NCBI RefSeq assembly: GCF_024297185.1
Contig: NZ_JANCTD010000004.1
Location: 124,001 to 188,000, forward strand
Direction: 5' to 3'
DNA: 64,000 nucleotides
From: Lewinella sp. JB7
GTDB lineage: Bacteria; Bacteroidota; Bacteroidia; Chitinophagales; Saprospiraceae
Part shown: in pieces, positions 35,520-43,551 of the stretch
How the letters are laid out: each line of letters opens with the position of its first letter
Numbering within the stretch: the stretch's first letter is position 1
Made by a program: the position numbers and the translations under genes
Notes under the pieces: model-generated
Database searches by the model: none
The model's input: the letters and a program-made list of their open reading frames with translations, nothing else
What the model was told of the DNA's origin: nothing

Positions 35520-38500
35520 TTAGAAGGTGAGGGATAGCGTAGCGCCGTACTTCTTGGCGGTCGGACCGGTCAGGAAGTCGAAGCCGCGTCCGTTGCCTAC
35601 GCCCAGCGAGAGTACTTCGGGATCGAAGTTCACGCCTTCGGGGAAGTTGGGGGCGTTGTAGAACAGGTTCTCACCCGCAAGCCGGAGGCTGATCGAGCCG
35701 AAGGGCGTGCGATCCAGCAGGCTGGCGGGAAGCGCGTAGCTCAGCGCCACCTCACGCAAACGAATAACGGTACCGTCGAAGATCGACCCTTCATCGGCGT
35801 TGAAGTAAGCATCAAAGAAGTAGTCTCCCGCGTAGCCCTGAATGGTGTTGGGGTTACCCTCACTATCCTCCCCTTCGAGGATCAGGGGAAGGAAGCGGTC
35901 GAAGTCGGTGTCGGTGGTCAGACCCCGCGCCAGCATCGTGGCCGTGGTGACGGAGTAGATGTCGCCCCCGTCGGTGTAGCTCCACTGGAAGAAGAGGCTC
36001 AGTCCCTTATAGCTGATGGTGTTGAGCCAGTTCATCGTGTAATTGGGGTTCGGGTCGCCGATGATATCGATCTCGTTGCCCGGCTCGTAGCTGCCGGCGG
36101 TGTTTACCAGCAGGCCGCCGTTGGGTCCGCGCTGGTAAGGAATACCCTGGATTACGCCGAAGGGCTGCCCGGGAATGGCGAAGTTGCCTAGGTTGGAGAA
36201 GCCGGCAAAGGCGATCTCCTCTACACCGTCGGTGAGTCCCTCTACGATGTTCTTGTTCCGGGTGAAGTTGAAGGTCGCGTCCCAGGTGAAATCACCCTTG
36301 AACGGCACCAGGTTAAGTTGGGCTTCGATACCCTTATTGGATACTTCGGCCGCGTTGATCTGGGTAGTCGTGTAGCCGGTGGCGGGATCCAGCGGGAGGT
36401 CGACCAGCAGGTCGCTGGACTGCTTGTCGTAAAGACTCAGGTCAAGTCCGACGCGGTTGTTGAAGAAGCGGCCTTCGATACCGAATTCCAGTTCACCCAC
36501 GAGTTCGGGCTCGAGCAGGCGGTTGCCGAGGCGGTCGCTCACCGAGTTGATGTTGAGCGGCGCGCCGCCGGGAGTCTGGGACACGTTCGTAGCCGATCCC
36601 AGGATCGCGCGGGTCGTGTAGGGATCGGGGAAGCGGGCCGACGAACCGTAACCGGCGCGTAGCTTAAGGTAGTTCAGGACGTTACTGTTCTGCAGACTGG
36701 CGAAAGCGTCGGTGGGAACGAAACTTACACTCACCGAAGGATACAGGATGGAACGCTGATCGGCCTCCAGAGTCGAACTCCAGTCGTTACGAGCCTGGGC
36801 GGTCAGGTAGAGGTAGCGGTTGAATCCGGCCGTAAGGCTGGCGTACACCCCGCGGTAAGCCTCATCTTGGATACCCTGGTAGCCATTGTGCTCGATGAAG
36901 TTGTCCTGAGTGAAGAGGTCGAAGATGAACTGATTAGTGCTCGTTACGCCGTTCAGATTGAATTTATCGATCCGCTCGTTGTAGCCGACCACACCGCTCA
37001 GGTTGAGGGCATCGCTGAGGTCGGTATCGAAGCTAAGGTTGACCACGTGGTCGATGATCGTGTTGCGCCGGTTGGTAGTCGTAAGTACCCCGTCCGGGAT
37101 CTGGCTGCCCCCGCGGTTGATCTCGCGGCGGTTCTCCTGAGTATAGGCGTCGACACCGATCCGGTACTGAGCGGTAAGCCAGTCGGCCAGGTCGTACTGT
37201 ACGGCCACGTTACCGAAGTACCGGTTTACCGTCTCCTTATCAAACATGTTGTTGATACCCCACAGTGGGTTCTGGATCGCGGATCCGCGGCGGTAGTAGA
37301 CCTGCTCGCCGGTCAGCGGATTTTGGTAGGGCAATCCGATCAGGTCGATCGAGCGGGGCGTGTAGAGCACGTTAGCAAATACGGACGCGTCGCCACCGGA
37401 AGGGTTGGATCCGTAGTTGAACGAAGCGGGGGGCGACTGGCGGTCACTGCTGACCACGTTCAGGCTCGTCTGGATACGCAGGCCGTTATCCAGGTTGATC
37501 TTTCCACCCACGCCGGCATTGTGCTTATTGTAGAAGTTATTGGGCGTGAAGCCGGTATCGTCGAGGTAGCTGTAGTTCGCATTGAAGCTAATCCCGTTAC
37601 CGAAGTTCCGGTCGACGTTGATGCTGGTATTCGCGACGGTTCCCGTCTGGAAAAATTCGGACACGTTATCGTACGGCTTATAGTCGTACCGGGCACCCTC
37701 GAATTCGGGGAACGCCTCGTTGTAGCGCTCCTGATCGAGCGGGTGCTCCACCGTGCCGTCCGCGGCAATACCGTTCTGCCCCCGGATATCGAAGGCCGGA
37801 CCCCAGTTGGAGAAGAACCAGCCGAAGTTGCCGGAGAATCCGTTACCGTAGGTGTTCTGGTAGTCGGGCAGGTTAGCGACTTCCGTACGGGCGATGCCCT
37901 GGGTAACGCTTACCTCAAAGCCCTTCTGGGCCTCGGCGCCTCCCTGACCGTTCTTGGTCGTGACCAGGATAACACCGTTGGCTCCCTGCTCGCCGTAGAG
38001 AACGGTTGCGGAAAGTCCCTTGAGTACGTTGATCTCGGCAATGTTATTCGGATCGAGGTCCAGGAACCGGCTCGAGGCCGTAGCACCACCCTGCCGGGAA
38101 CCGAGGTCGGAGTTGGTGTTCGAGTTGAACGGCACACCGTCCACGACGAACAGCGGCTGGTTGGACCCGTTGATGGAACTGTAGCCGCGGATGATGATGT
38201 TGGTACCCGAACCGGCGATACCGGACGTCTGGGTAATGTCCACACCGGCAGCTTTACCCCGTAGAATACGGCCTACGTCGGATTCCACCCGGTTTTCCAC
38301 CTGGCCGGAACCAATGGTCGCTACCGAGTAGCCCAGCGCCTTTTTCTCCTTGCGGATGCCCAGGGCGGTAACGACCACCTCGTTGAGCTGGCTGGCGGAT
38401 TCGCTCAGCACGATGTTCACCTCGCTCGCCACCCCGTCGATGGGGTATTCCAGCGTAGAGAAACCGGTGTAGCTAACGATGAGGAATTCGGCGGCCGTGG

Positions 38501-38687
38501 GCACTTCCAGGGCAAAATTTCCGTCTATGTCGGTCACGGTACCCGAGGTGGTACCCTTGACCAAAATAGAAGCACCGATCAATGGGAGGTCGGACTTATC
38601 CGTCACCGTTCCACTGATCGTGCGTTGCGCCAGTGCCATGCCAAAGGCAAAGCAGACCAACGCCATCACTAGTGAAAGTCTTTTCAT
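35520..38687 (-). CDS. SusC/RagA-family TonB-linked outer membrane transporter (operon 2)
   Basis: A 1055-residue protein with signal peptide MKRLSLVMALVCFAFGMALAQ, a regulatory-like sandwich (ISGTVTDKSDLPLIGASILVKG), the linker VVVTALGIRKEKKALGYSV, and a plug domain (IIIRGYSSINGSNQPLFVVDGVPF, INVLKGLSATVLYGEQGANGVILVTTK). The beta-barrel ends in GATLSLTF. It is a paralogue of the operon 1 transporter: the signal peptides are nearly identical even at the nucleotide level, whereas plug and barrel loops have diverged, suggesting different ligands. It is the first gene of a susC-susD-lipoprotein operon. Confidence 0.95.
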   Translation of the reverse strand: MKRLSLVMALVCFAFGMALAQRTISGTVTDKSDLPLIGASILVKGTTSGTVTDIDGNFALEVPTAAEFLIVSYTGFSTLEYPIDGVASEVNIVLSESASQLNEVVVTALGIRKEKKALGYSVATIGSGQVENRVESDVGRILRGKAAGVDITQTSGIAGSGTNIIIRGYSSINGSNQPLFVVDGVPFNSNTNSDLGSRQGGATASSRFLDLDPNNIAEINVLKGLSATVLYGEQGANGVILVTTKNGQGGAEAQKGFEVSVTQGIARTEVANLPDYQNTYGNGFSGNFGWFFSNWGPAFDIRGQNGIAADGTVEHPLDQERYNEAFPEFEGARYDYKPYDNVSEFFQTGTVANTSINVDRNFGNGISFNANYSYLDDTGFTPNNFYNKHNAGVGGKINLDNGLRIQTSLNVVSSDRQSPPASFNYGSNPSGGDASVFANVLYTPRSIDLIGLPYQNPLTGEQVYYRRGSAIQNPLWGINNMFDKETVNRYFGNVAVQYDLADWLTAQYRIGVDAYTQENRREINRGGSQIPDGVLTTTNRRNTIIDHVVNLSFDTDLSDALNLSGVVGYNERIDKFNLNGVTSTNQFIFDLFTQDNFIEHNGYQGIQDEAYRGVYASLTAGFNRYLYLTAQARNDWSSTLEADQRSILYPSVSVSFVPTDAFASLQNSNVLNYLKLRAGYGSSARFPDPYTTRAILGSATNVSQTPGGAPLNINSVSDRLGNRLLEPELVGELEFGIEGRFFNNRVGLDLSLYDKQSSDLLVDLPLDPATGYTTTQINAAEVSNKGIEAQLNLVPFKGDFTWDATFNFTRNKNIVEGLTDGVEEIAFAGFSNLGNFAIPGQPFGVIQGIPYQRGPNGGLLVNTAGSYEPGNEIDIIGDPNPNYTMNWLNTISYKGLSLFFQWSYTDGGDIYSVTTATMLARGLTTDTDFDRFLPLILEGEDSEGNPNTIQGYAGDYFFDAYFNADEGSIFDGTVIRLREVALSYALPASLLDRTPFGSISLRLAGENLFYNAPNFPEGVNFDPEVLSLGVGNGRGFDFLTGPTAKKYGATLSLTF

Positions 38688-38892
38688 GCTAGTCTATGTT
38701 TAGTTGATTACATATTTCAATCGTGAACAAAAAAGGTCCAGGGTACACCGGGCACGTTTGCTCGGGGTAGTTTCATCTATAACTATCGGTGTGAAGGTAT
38801 TCGGTTGGGTTAGGCAAACAGTGACTTTCGGACAGCCTATTCACCACCCCTGCCTCTGCCACAGCGTAGAGCAAAGGGTGCGAATGTGAACG

Positions 38893-38923
38893 CTAAGTTA
38901 AAATATTTCGCTGTCCATGCAAC
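38893..38923 (-). promoter_or_regulatory. Probable promoter of sus operon 2
   Basis: On the minus strand: GTTG at 38923-38920, 19 bases, TAACTTAG at 38900-38893. Spacing and both elements equal those of operon 1. It is embedded in the shared 21-base block 38881-38901. The leader to susC2 would be about 200 nt; its body (38700-38880) differs from that of operon 1. Confidence 0.65.
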
Positions 38924-38995
38924 CATTAATTTTTTTGCTCGTCCCTGAAAGCTTGTACGCAAGCAAATTTCGCGATGTTGCGATTACACGATGTG

Positions 38996-39016
38996 GGCGG
39001 CGGCGCGCGGGAGCAA
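38996..39016. promoter_or_regulatory. Conserved upstream block of sus operon 2
   Basis: 20 of 21 bases match the block at 32417-32437. It lies 72 bases upstream of the -33 element and directly after the pdxJ stop codon. It may be an activator site or a relic of operon duplication. Confidence 0.5.
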
Positions 39017-39021
39017 CGGAC

Positions 39022-39738
39022 TTAATTTTCCAGCCGATTCAGGTAGAGTTGAATGGTATTCTCCAACCCGAAATACAGGGCATCCACTACGAGAGCATGT
39101 CCAATGCTAACCTCCTGAAGGTCAGGTAATTTGCTGACAAAGTAAGCCAGGTTATCCAGGTTGAGATCATGCCCGGCATTTATGCCGAGGCCGAGTGCCG
39201 CGGCGTGGGCACTTGCGGAAGCAAAAGGTGCCACCGCACCGTCCCGATCGGTGTCGTAGGCGTGGGCGTACGGGCCGGTATAAAATTCTATGCGATCGGT
39301 GCCGATCGCGAGCGCTCCGTCCAGCATCTTAGGATCGGGATCGACGAAAATAGAGGTCCGGATACCGGCGTTCCGCAAGCGCCCGATGATGGGCCGCAGC
39401 TCGTCCGCACGCTTCATCGTATCCCAACCGTGATCGCTAGTCAATTGACCGGGTTCGTCCGGCACCAGGGTTACCTGATCGGGTCGTGTCGTGAGTACTA
39501 CGTCAAGAAACTTCTCCGTGGGGTAGCCTTCGATGTTAAGCTCGGTGGTTACTACCTCCTTCAGTGCCGCCACGTCGTCGTAACGGGCGTGGCGTTGGTC
39601 GGGACGGGGATGTATGGTGATCCCCTGGGCGCCGTACCGCTCGCAGTCCCGCGCCACCTTGATCAAATCGGGGAAGTTTGCGCCCCGGCTGTTACGAATG
39701 AGGGCGACTTTGTTCAGATTGACGGACAAACGCGGCAT
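39022..39738 (-). CDS. pdxJ: Pyridoxine 5'-phosphate synthase
   Basis: A 238-residue TIM-barrel enzyme that condenses 3-amino-2-oxopropyl phosphate with deoxyxylulose 5-phosphate, the last ring-forming step of vitamin B6 synthesis. Signatures: LSVNLNKVALIRNSRGAN, GITIHPRPDQRHARYDDV, LNIEGYPT, VTLVPDEPGQLTSDHGWD, RIEFYTGPYAHAY, LGINAGHDLNLDNL and VSIGHALVVDAL. Length is normal. No other pdx gene is adjacent. Confidence 0.96.
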   Translation of the reverse strand: MPRLSVNLNKVALIRNSRGANFPDLIKVARDCERYGAQGITIHPRPDQRHARYDDVAALKEVVTTELNIEGYPTEKFLDVVLTTRPDQVTLVPDEPGQLTSDHGWDTMKRADELRPIIGRLRNAGIRTSIFVDPDPKMLDGALAIGTDRIEFYTGPYAHAYDTDRDGAVAPFASASAHAAALGLGINAGHDLNLDNLAYFVSKLPDLQEVSIGHALVVDALYFGLENTIQLYLNRLEN

Positions 39739-39791
39739 GGCGGACTACGGGGTTGGTCGCCCGGTGCGGGCGGGAGGTACTCGAATAGCCG

Positions 39792-39799
39792 CCAAGGTA
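39792..39799 (-). promoter_or_regulatory. Possible -7 element upstream of pdxJ
   Basis: TACCTTGG on the minus strand has one mismatch to TAnnTTTG and lies 53 bases before the pdxJ start, in the 67-base gap after the NYN-domain gene. Confidence 0.35.
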
Positions 39800-39805
39800 C
39801 GACCC

Positions 39806-41065
39806 CTACTCCTCCTCGTTGTCGAGCGCCTGCAGGCGGTCGGCCTGATCCGGATTACCGGTGAGCGCCAGGGAAAGCGCGGTGTAGTCGAGCGGCTCGT
39901 CAATGTTGTTGCCGATGCGCGCCAGCATAAGTTGAAAGTATCTGTCTTCGATATCCTCCAGTCCCTGTACCTCTTCGTGAAAACCAATGGTATCGTCCAC
40001 GGAGGGCCGGAACAGGAAGCACTTAAAGAGTACCTGCCGTACTTTCTTAACTTCCGTCATGGATAAGTTGGGGAAGTCTTCCCGCAGCAACTGCAGGCAT
40101 TCCTGGTCTATTTCGGAGAAGGATCCGAAGGAGATGTCATCCGCCAGGAAGCCGGCGTACACGTCAATGCCCTCCCACATAATAACGGGGTCCGGCATTC
40201 GGATACCCTGCTGCCCGGCCACCCGCAGGTAGAAACTGGCCAGTTGTTCGGGTGCCGGCTGCCGAACGACTTCGGGTCCCGTAGTGGCAGAGCCCACCAA
40301 TCGGTATTCGGGCTCCTGCTCGCCTTCCCGGTGGCGCCGTTCCAGCAGATCGGATTGGTCGCGCAGGAAATGACTAAAGGCTTCGTAACCGAGCAGCCCC
40401 TCATCGAATCCGGGTTCCTGACGGATGATCGCCGGTTTGATGCGCACCTGCTGGATCCACTCCGTGCCGTAATAGCGTGAGAGTTGGTTCATGGCCACGG
40501 TAAGTAGGGTTCGCCCCTGCTGCAGATCGATATTGAGATCGGCTATGCCGCCCGAGTAAAGCTTCTTACATCCCAATCGATGGTAGAAGTAGAATTCATC
40601 GCAGCTCTCGATCCAGAAGTCGTCGCTGGCCGCCTCGACCCCAAGGCCGAAAAGTTTGCCTCCCTTATCGTGGACGATTTGCCGGAGTTGGCGGTACTCA
40701 CTCCCTCCACCGATAAGCAGAATGTTGGTGGCCGCATCCGCGGACTGCAAATAGTCGATGACGTCGGCGGTGAGGCGTCGGTTCACGACGGGATTGCCGA
40801 GTTTGTTCGGAAAGACCTGCGTGAGGTCGATGGCCGATTCGCCGAGGACCTCCCCGTAGTTTCCCAGTGGCCGCCAGTCGGCGTAGGCGCGGTTGCTGAC
40901 CACGCGGCCGAGTTCATCGAAATACTGTAACAGGCAGGCAACGTCGATGACCTCCGGCTGAGGCATGGCGGTAGGTATACGGGAAGGGTTCCCGTTATTA
41001 GCGGCATTCAGCAGAGCATAATGAAGCTGTGCGAAGTCCCAGAAAATAGCTAGGCTATTGAGCAT
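39806..41065 (-). CDS. NYN/LabA-like (PIN-fold) domain protein
   Basis: From ATG 41065 the protein has 419 residues and begins MLNSLAIFWDFAQLHYALL, the usual first strand of NYN domains with its Asp. An upstream ATG at 41101 adds residues not typical of the fold. RLTADVIDYLQS provides a second acid. The third motif, usually S-G-D-x-D-F, reads IGGGSEYRQL, so the expected acid pair is altered; nuclease activity is doubtful. GLGVEAASDDFWIESCDEFYFY completes the domain near residue 180. The C-terminal 230 residues match nothing I know. NYN proteins are usually RNases. Confidence 0.75.
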   Translation of the reverse strand: MLNSLAIFWDFAQLHYALLNAANNGNPSRIPTAMPQPEVIDVACLLQYFDELGRVVSNRAYADWRPLGNYGEVLGESAIDLTQVFPNKLGNPVVNRRLTADVIDYLQSADAATNILLIGGGSEYRQLRQIVHDKGGKLFGLGVEAASDDFWIESCDEFYFYHRLGCKKLYSGGIADLNIDLQQGRTLLTVAMNQLSRYYGTEWIQQVRIKPAIIRQEPGFDEGLLGYEAFSHFLRDQSDLLERRHREGEQEPEYRLVGSATTGPEVVRQPAPEQLASFYLRVAGQQGIRMPDPVIMWEGIDVYAGFLADDISFGSFSEIDQECLQLLREDFPNLSMTEVKKVRQVLFKCFLFRPSVDDTIGFHEEVQGLEDIEDRYFQLMLARIGNNIDEPLDYTALSLALTGNPDQADRLQALDNEEE

Positions 41066-41351
41066 GGATACAAGAATGTTAACCCTACCGTTTGTGAACA
41101 TTCAGTGGTCCGGCGGCCTGATGTGCGACGATCAGGCAACGAAATGACCAGTGACTAAAGCATGAAGCTTAGCGGACAAAACGGCAAAATGCGGGTCTTA
41201 ATCGTTCATAGTGTAAAAACAGAGACAGTAAGGAGCGGTAAAAACTCACCAACTTGGCAAAGACGGTCCGCCTCCTACAACAGTAGGAAAGCAAGCGTGA
41301 GCGTAAAGTTGCACATAAAAGCTCAAGCAATCAACTTCCGACCAAGAATTA

Positions 41352-41894
41352 TTACGCTACGCTGCGTTCGCGCATCACTTCCTCGTACATCTTCTGCAAT
41401 TTTTTACGGGCAAAGAAGATGCGGGACTTGATGGTACCCAGGGGGCTACCGAGCTGCTCGGCGATCTCGTCGTACTTATATCCTTGGTAGGCCATCAAAA
41501 AGGGAACACGGAAATCATCGGGAAGGCGGTCTACCAGTTCCTGAAGCTCGTTGAAGGTTACCTCGCTCTCCCCGTCGTTCACGACGGTCTTGTTCCCACT
41601 ATTGATGTAGTAGTTATTGGGAGTCTGGTCTATAATGAGATTGCGGCGCACCTTCTTGCGGTAATTGTTAATAAAAATATTACGCATGATGGTAACTGCC
41701 CAGGCCTTGAAATTAGTGCCCGGATTATACTTTTCTGCATTGGTCATGATCCGCAGAGCCGTGTCCTGGTACAGGTCTTCGGCATCGTTCATGTTACCCG
41801 TCAATTTTAGGCTAAAGGCGCGGAGGCTATTGGTAATCGTGGACAGTAGGTCTTGTATATCTTTTTGTTGCTGCTTAGTAGCTGTCATCTTCAT
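41352..41894 (-). CDS. ECF-type RNA polymerase sigma factor
   Basis: A 180-residue sigma factor. Region 2 is SLRAFSLKLTGNMNDAEDLYQDTALRIMTNAEKYNPGTNFKAWAVTIMRNIFINNYRK, with the DAEDLYQD core-binding helix. Region 4 is LVDRLPDDFRVPFLMAYQGYKYDEIAEQLGSPLGTIKSRIFFARKKLQKM, with a helix-turn-helix. No anti-sigma gene is adjacent, so control may be through its own promoter. Intergenic DNA 41066-41351 upstream of the NYN gene contains a 7-base inverted repeat (GAATGTT/AACATTC, 41074-41103) and no convincing gene. Confidence 0.93.
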   Translation of the reverse strand: MKMTATKQQQKDIQDLLSTITNSLRAFSLKLTGNMNDAEDLYQDTALRIMTNAEKYNPGTNFKAWAVTIMRNIFINNYRKKVRRNLIIDQTPNNYYINSGNKTVVNDGESEVTFNELQELVDRLPDDFRVPFLMAYQGYKYDEIAEQLGSPLGTIKSRIFFARKKLQKMYEEVMRERSVA

Positions 41895-41922
41895 TTGATT
41901 TGCGGCCTGTAAAAAATATTTA

Positions 41923-41954
41923 CAAAATTAACCCCTGAAGGGACATTAAGCAAA
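41923..41954 (-). promoter_or_regulatory. Promoter of the ECF sigma gene
   Basis: On the minus strand TTTG at 41954-41951, a 20-base spacer and TAATTTTG at 41930-41923 give exact matches to both Bacteroidota housekeeping promoter elements. The start codon lies 28 bases downstream of the -7 element. Confidence 0.75.
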
Positions 41955-42100
41955 TACCGGGCGGCCATTGTGCCCCATAATAGGTACAAGTTTCGTACCA
42001 AAGGGCCATTATAATCGACGGATCGGTAAAAAAATTTGACACTTATCAACCAACTTCGTCACCGAATTGTAATCTAGGGACAACAGCTCACGAGAAACGC

Positions 42101-42631
42101 ATGGACAATAAGGACTCCGTACTGCCCCCGCCCTCCAGGTCCGGAAAGCTTCCGAACTTCATCGCCTCCAATCTGCGGGTGTTGCGCAAGCAGGCCGGCT
42201 GGTCCCAGACGGAGCTCGCCGAGCGGGTCGGGCTCAACCGGGGCAATATCGCCAGCTACGAAAGCGGCTGCGCCGAGCCCAGCATCTGTAAATTGCTTAG
42301 AATCAGTCACCTGTTCGACATTACCACGCGAGATTTCACCCGCCGCGATCTCACCGACCCCGCCGAACTCGCGCTCGCCCGCAGCGCCCGCCACGAAGAG
42401 AAGAACGACCATCACGACCGTTATCGGGATTACCTGCAAAAGTGTACGGAACTGAGCGGTCTGATCGACTCCTCCCACCACCTGTTCGAGTACAAGCGAG
42501 CCACCCTCGACAAACCCTGTCAGGAAGCCGAAATTTACGCGGCCCACTACCTGCAACTGCTCGAACTCAGCAACCAACTCATGAAGGAGCACCGCAACCT
42601 ACTGGATGAGCTCGGTTGTCAGTGTAGCTAG
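42101..42631 (+). CDS. XRE-family transcriptional regulator
   Basis: A 176-residue protein with a Cro/C1-type helix-turn-helix at residues 23-77 (IASNLRVLRKQAGWSQTELAERVGLNRGNIASYESGCAEPS). The C-terminal 90 residues are helical and charged, probably a coiled-coil for oligomerisation (HEEKNDHHDRYRDYLQKCTELSGLI, YLQLLELSNQLMKEHRNLLDELGCQCS). It lies 26 bases upstream of the EamA transporter gene and probably shares its transcript. TGACA-containing repeats around 42617-42655 may be its operator. Confidence 0.88.
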   Translation: MDNKDSVLPPPSRSGKLPNFIASNLRVLRKQAGWSQTELAERVGLNRGNIASYESGCAEPSICKLLRISHLFDITTRDFTRRDLTDPAELALARSARHEEKNDHHDRYRDYLQKCTELSGLIDSSHHLFEYKRATLDKPCQEAEIYAAHYLQLLELSNQLMKEHRNLLDELGCQCS

Positions 42632-42657
42632 ACGACACCCTGACAGCACCTGACACA

Positions 42658-43551
42658 ATGGCCTACTCCGAACAGCGCGCCTATCTGGAGCTCCACATCG
42701 CCGTGTTCCTGTGGGGCTTCACCGCCATCCTGGGCGATCTTATCCAACTTTCCGCCCTCACCCTGGTGTGGTGGCGGGTTTTTTTGACCAGCCTCAGCCT
42801 GATCTTCTTCGTGCGCATCTCCCGGGTCGTGCGCGAGGTGGGCCTGCGACGCTTCCTCTTACTCGCCGGTATCGGAGTCATCGTAGCGCTGCACTGGGTC
42901 ACCTTCTACGGGGCCATCAAACTGGCCAACGCCAGCATCGCCCTGGTCTGCATGGCCACTACTTCCCTGTTCTCCAGCCTGCTCGAACCGCTTATCGTAA
43001 AGCGCCCCTTCGTCTGGTACGAACTGCTGCTGGGTATCTTCATCCTCCCCGGTATCTGGCTGATCGTGGACGGGGTGGACGCCGGCATGAATCTCGGCAT
43101 CGCGGTGGGCCTGCTGTCCGCCGCGCTGGTTTCGGCCTTCACGTCCCTCAACAAAAAGTACATCGGCAGCAGTGATCCGCTGCGCATCACCTTCATCGAA
43201 CTGGGAGCCGCTACCCTTTTCCTGGCCCCCTTTCTCTATTCCCTCGGAGGTGATCGGTTCTGGCCGACCGCGGTAGACTGGTTCTACCTACTCGTTCTCG
43301 CGCTGGTCTGCACTACGCTCACGTTCTTTCTGTCCCTGCGTGCCCTCAGCAAACTGTCCGCCTTCGCCTCCAACCTTACCGTAAACCTGGAACCGGTATA
43401 CGGCATTTTTCTCGCTTACTTTTTACTGGACGACGCTCAGGAACTCAGCCCGAACTTCTACTGGGGAACACTGCTGATCCTCCTGGCGGTCTTCGGGTAT
43501 ACGGGGGCCATGCGGTTCGTCCGTCGTCGTAAGCGCCGCTTACTGATCTAG
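42658..43551 (+). CDS. EamA-family (drug/metabolite) transporter
   Basis: A 297-residue protein with about ten hydrophobic segments in two five-helix halves. The first runs from LHIAVFLWGFTAILGDLI to GIFILPGIWLIVDGV, and the second starts at LGIAVGLLSAALVSAFTSLNKKYI and ends with LILLAVFGYTGAMRFVRRRKRR. This is the EamA duplication of the DMT superfamily, inner membrane exporters of metabolites and amino acids. The substrate is unknown. The positive tail is consistent with a cytoplasmic C-terminus. The 3' end overlaps the convergent gene by 12 bases. Confidence 0.9.
   Translation: MAYSEQRAYLELHIAVFLWGFTAILGDLIQLSALTLVWWRVFLTSLSLIFFVRISRVVREVGLRRFLLLAGIGVIVALHWVTFYGAIKLANASIALVCMATTSLFSSLLEPLIVKRPFVWYELLLGIFILPGIWLIVDGVDAGMNLGIAVGLLSAALVSAFTSLNKKYIGSSDPLRITFIELGAATLFLAPFLYSLGGDRFWPTAVDWFYLLVLALVCTTLTFFLSLRALSKLSAFASNLTVNLEPVYGIFLAYFLLDDAQELSPNFYWGTLLILLAVFGYTGAMRFVRRRKRRLLI

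Noticed and set aside
38704-38889. 61-codon plus-strand frame in the leader of sus operon 2
   Set aside because: It runs antisense through the leader and promoter region, has no recognisable domain and no counterpart upstream of operon 1.
41162-41431. 89-codon plus-strand frame between the NYN and ECF genes
   Set aside because: It overlaps the conserved region 4 of the ECF gene on the other strand and has a low-complexity basic composition.
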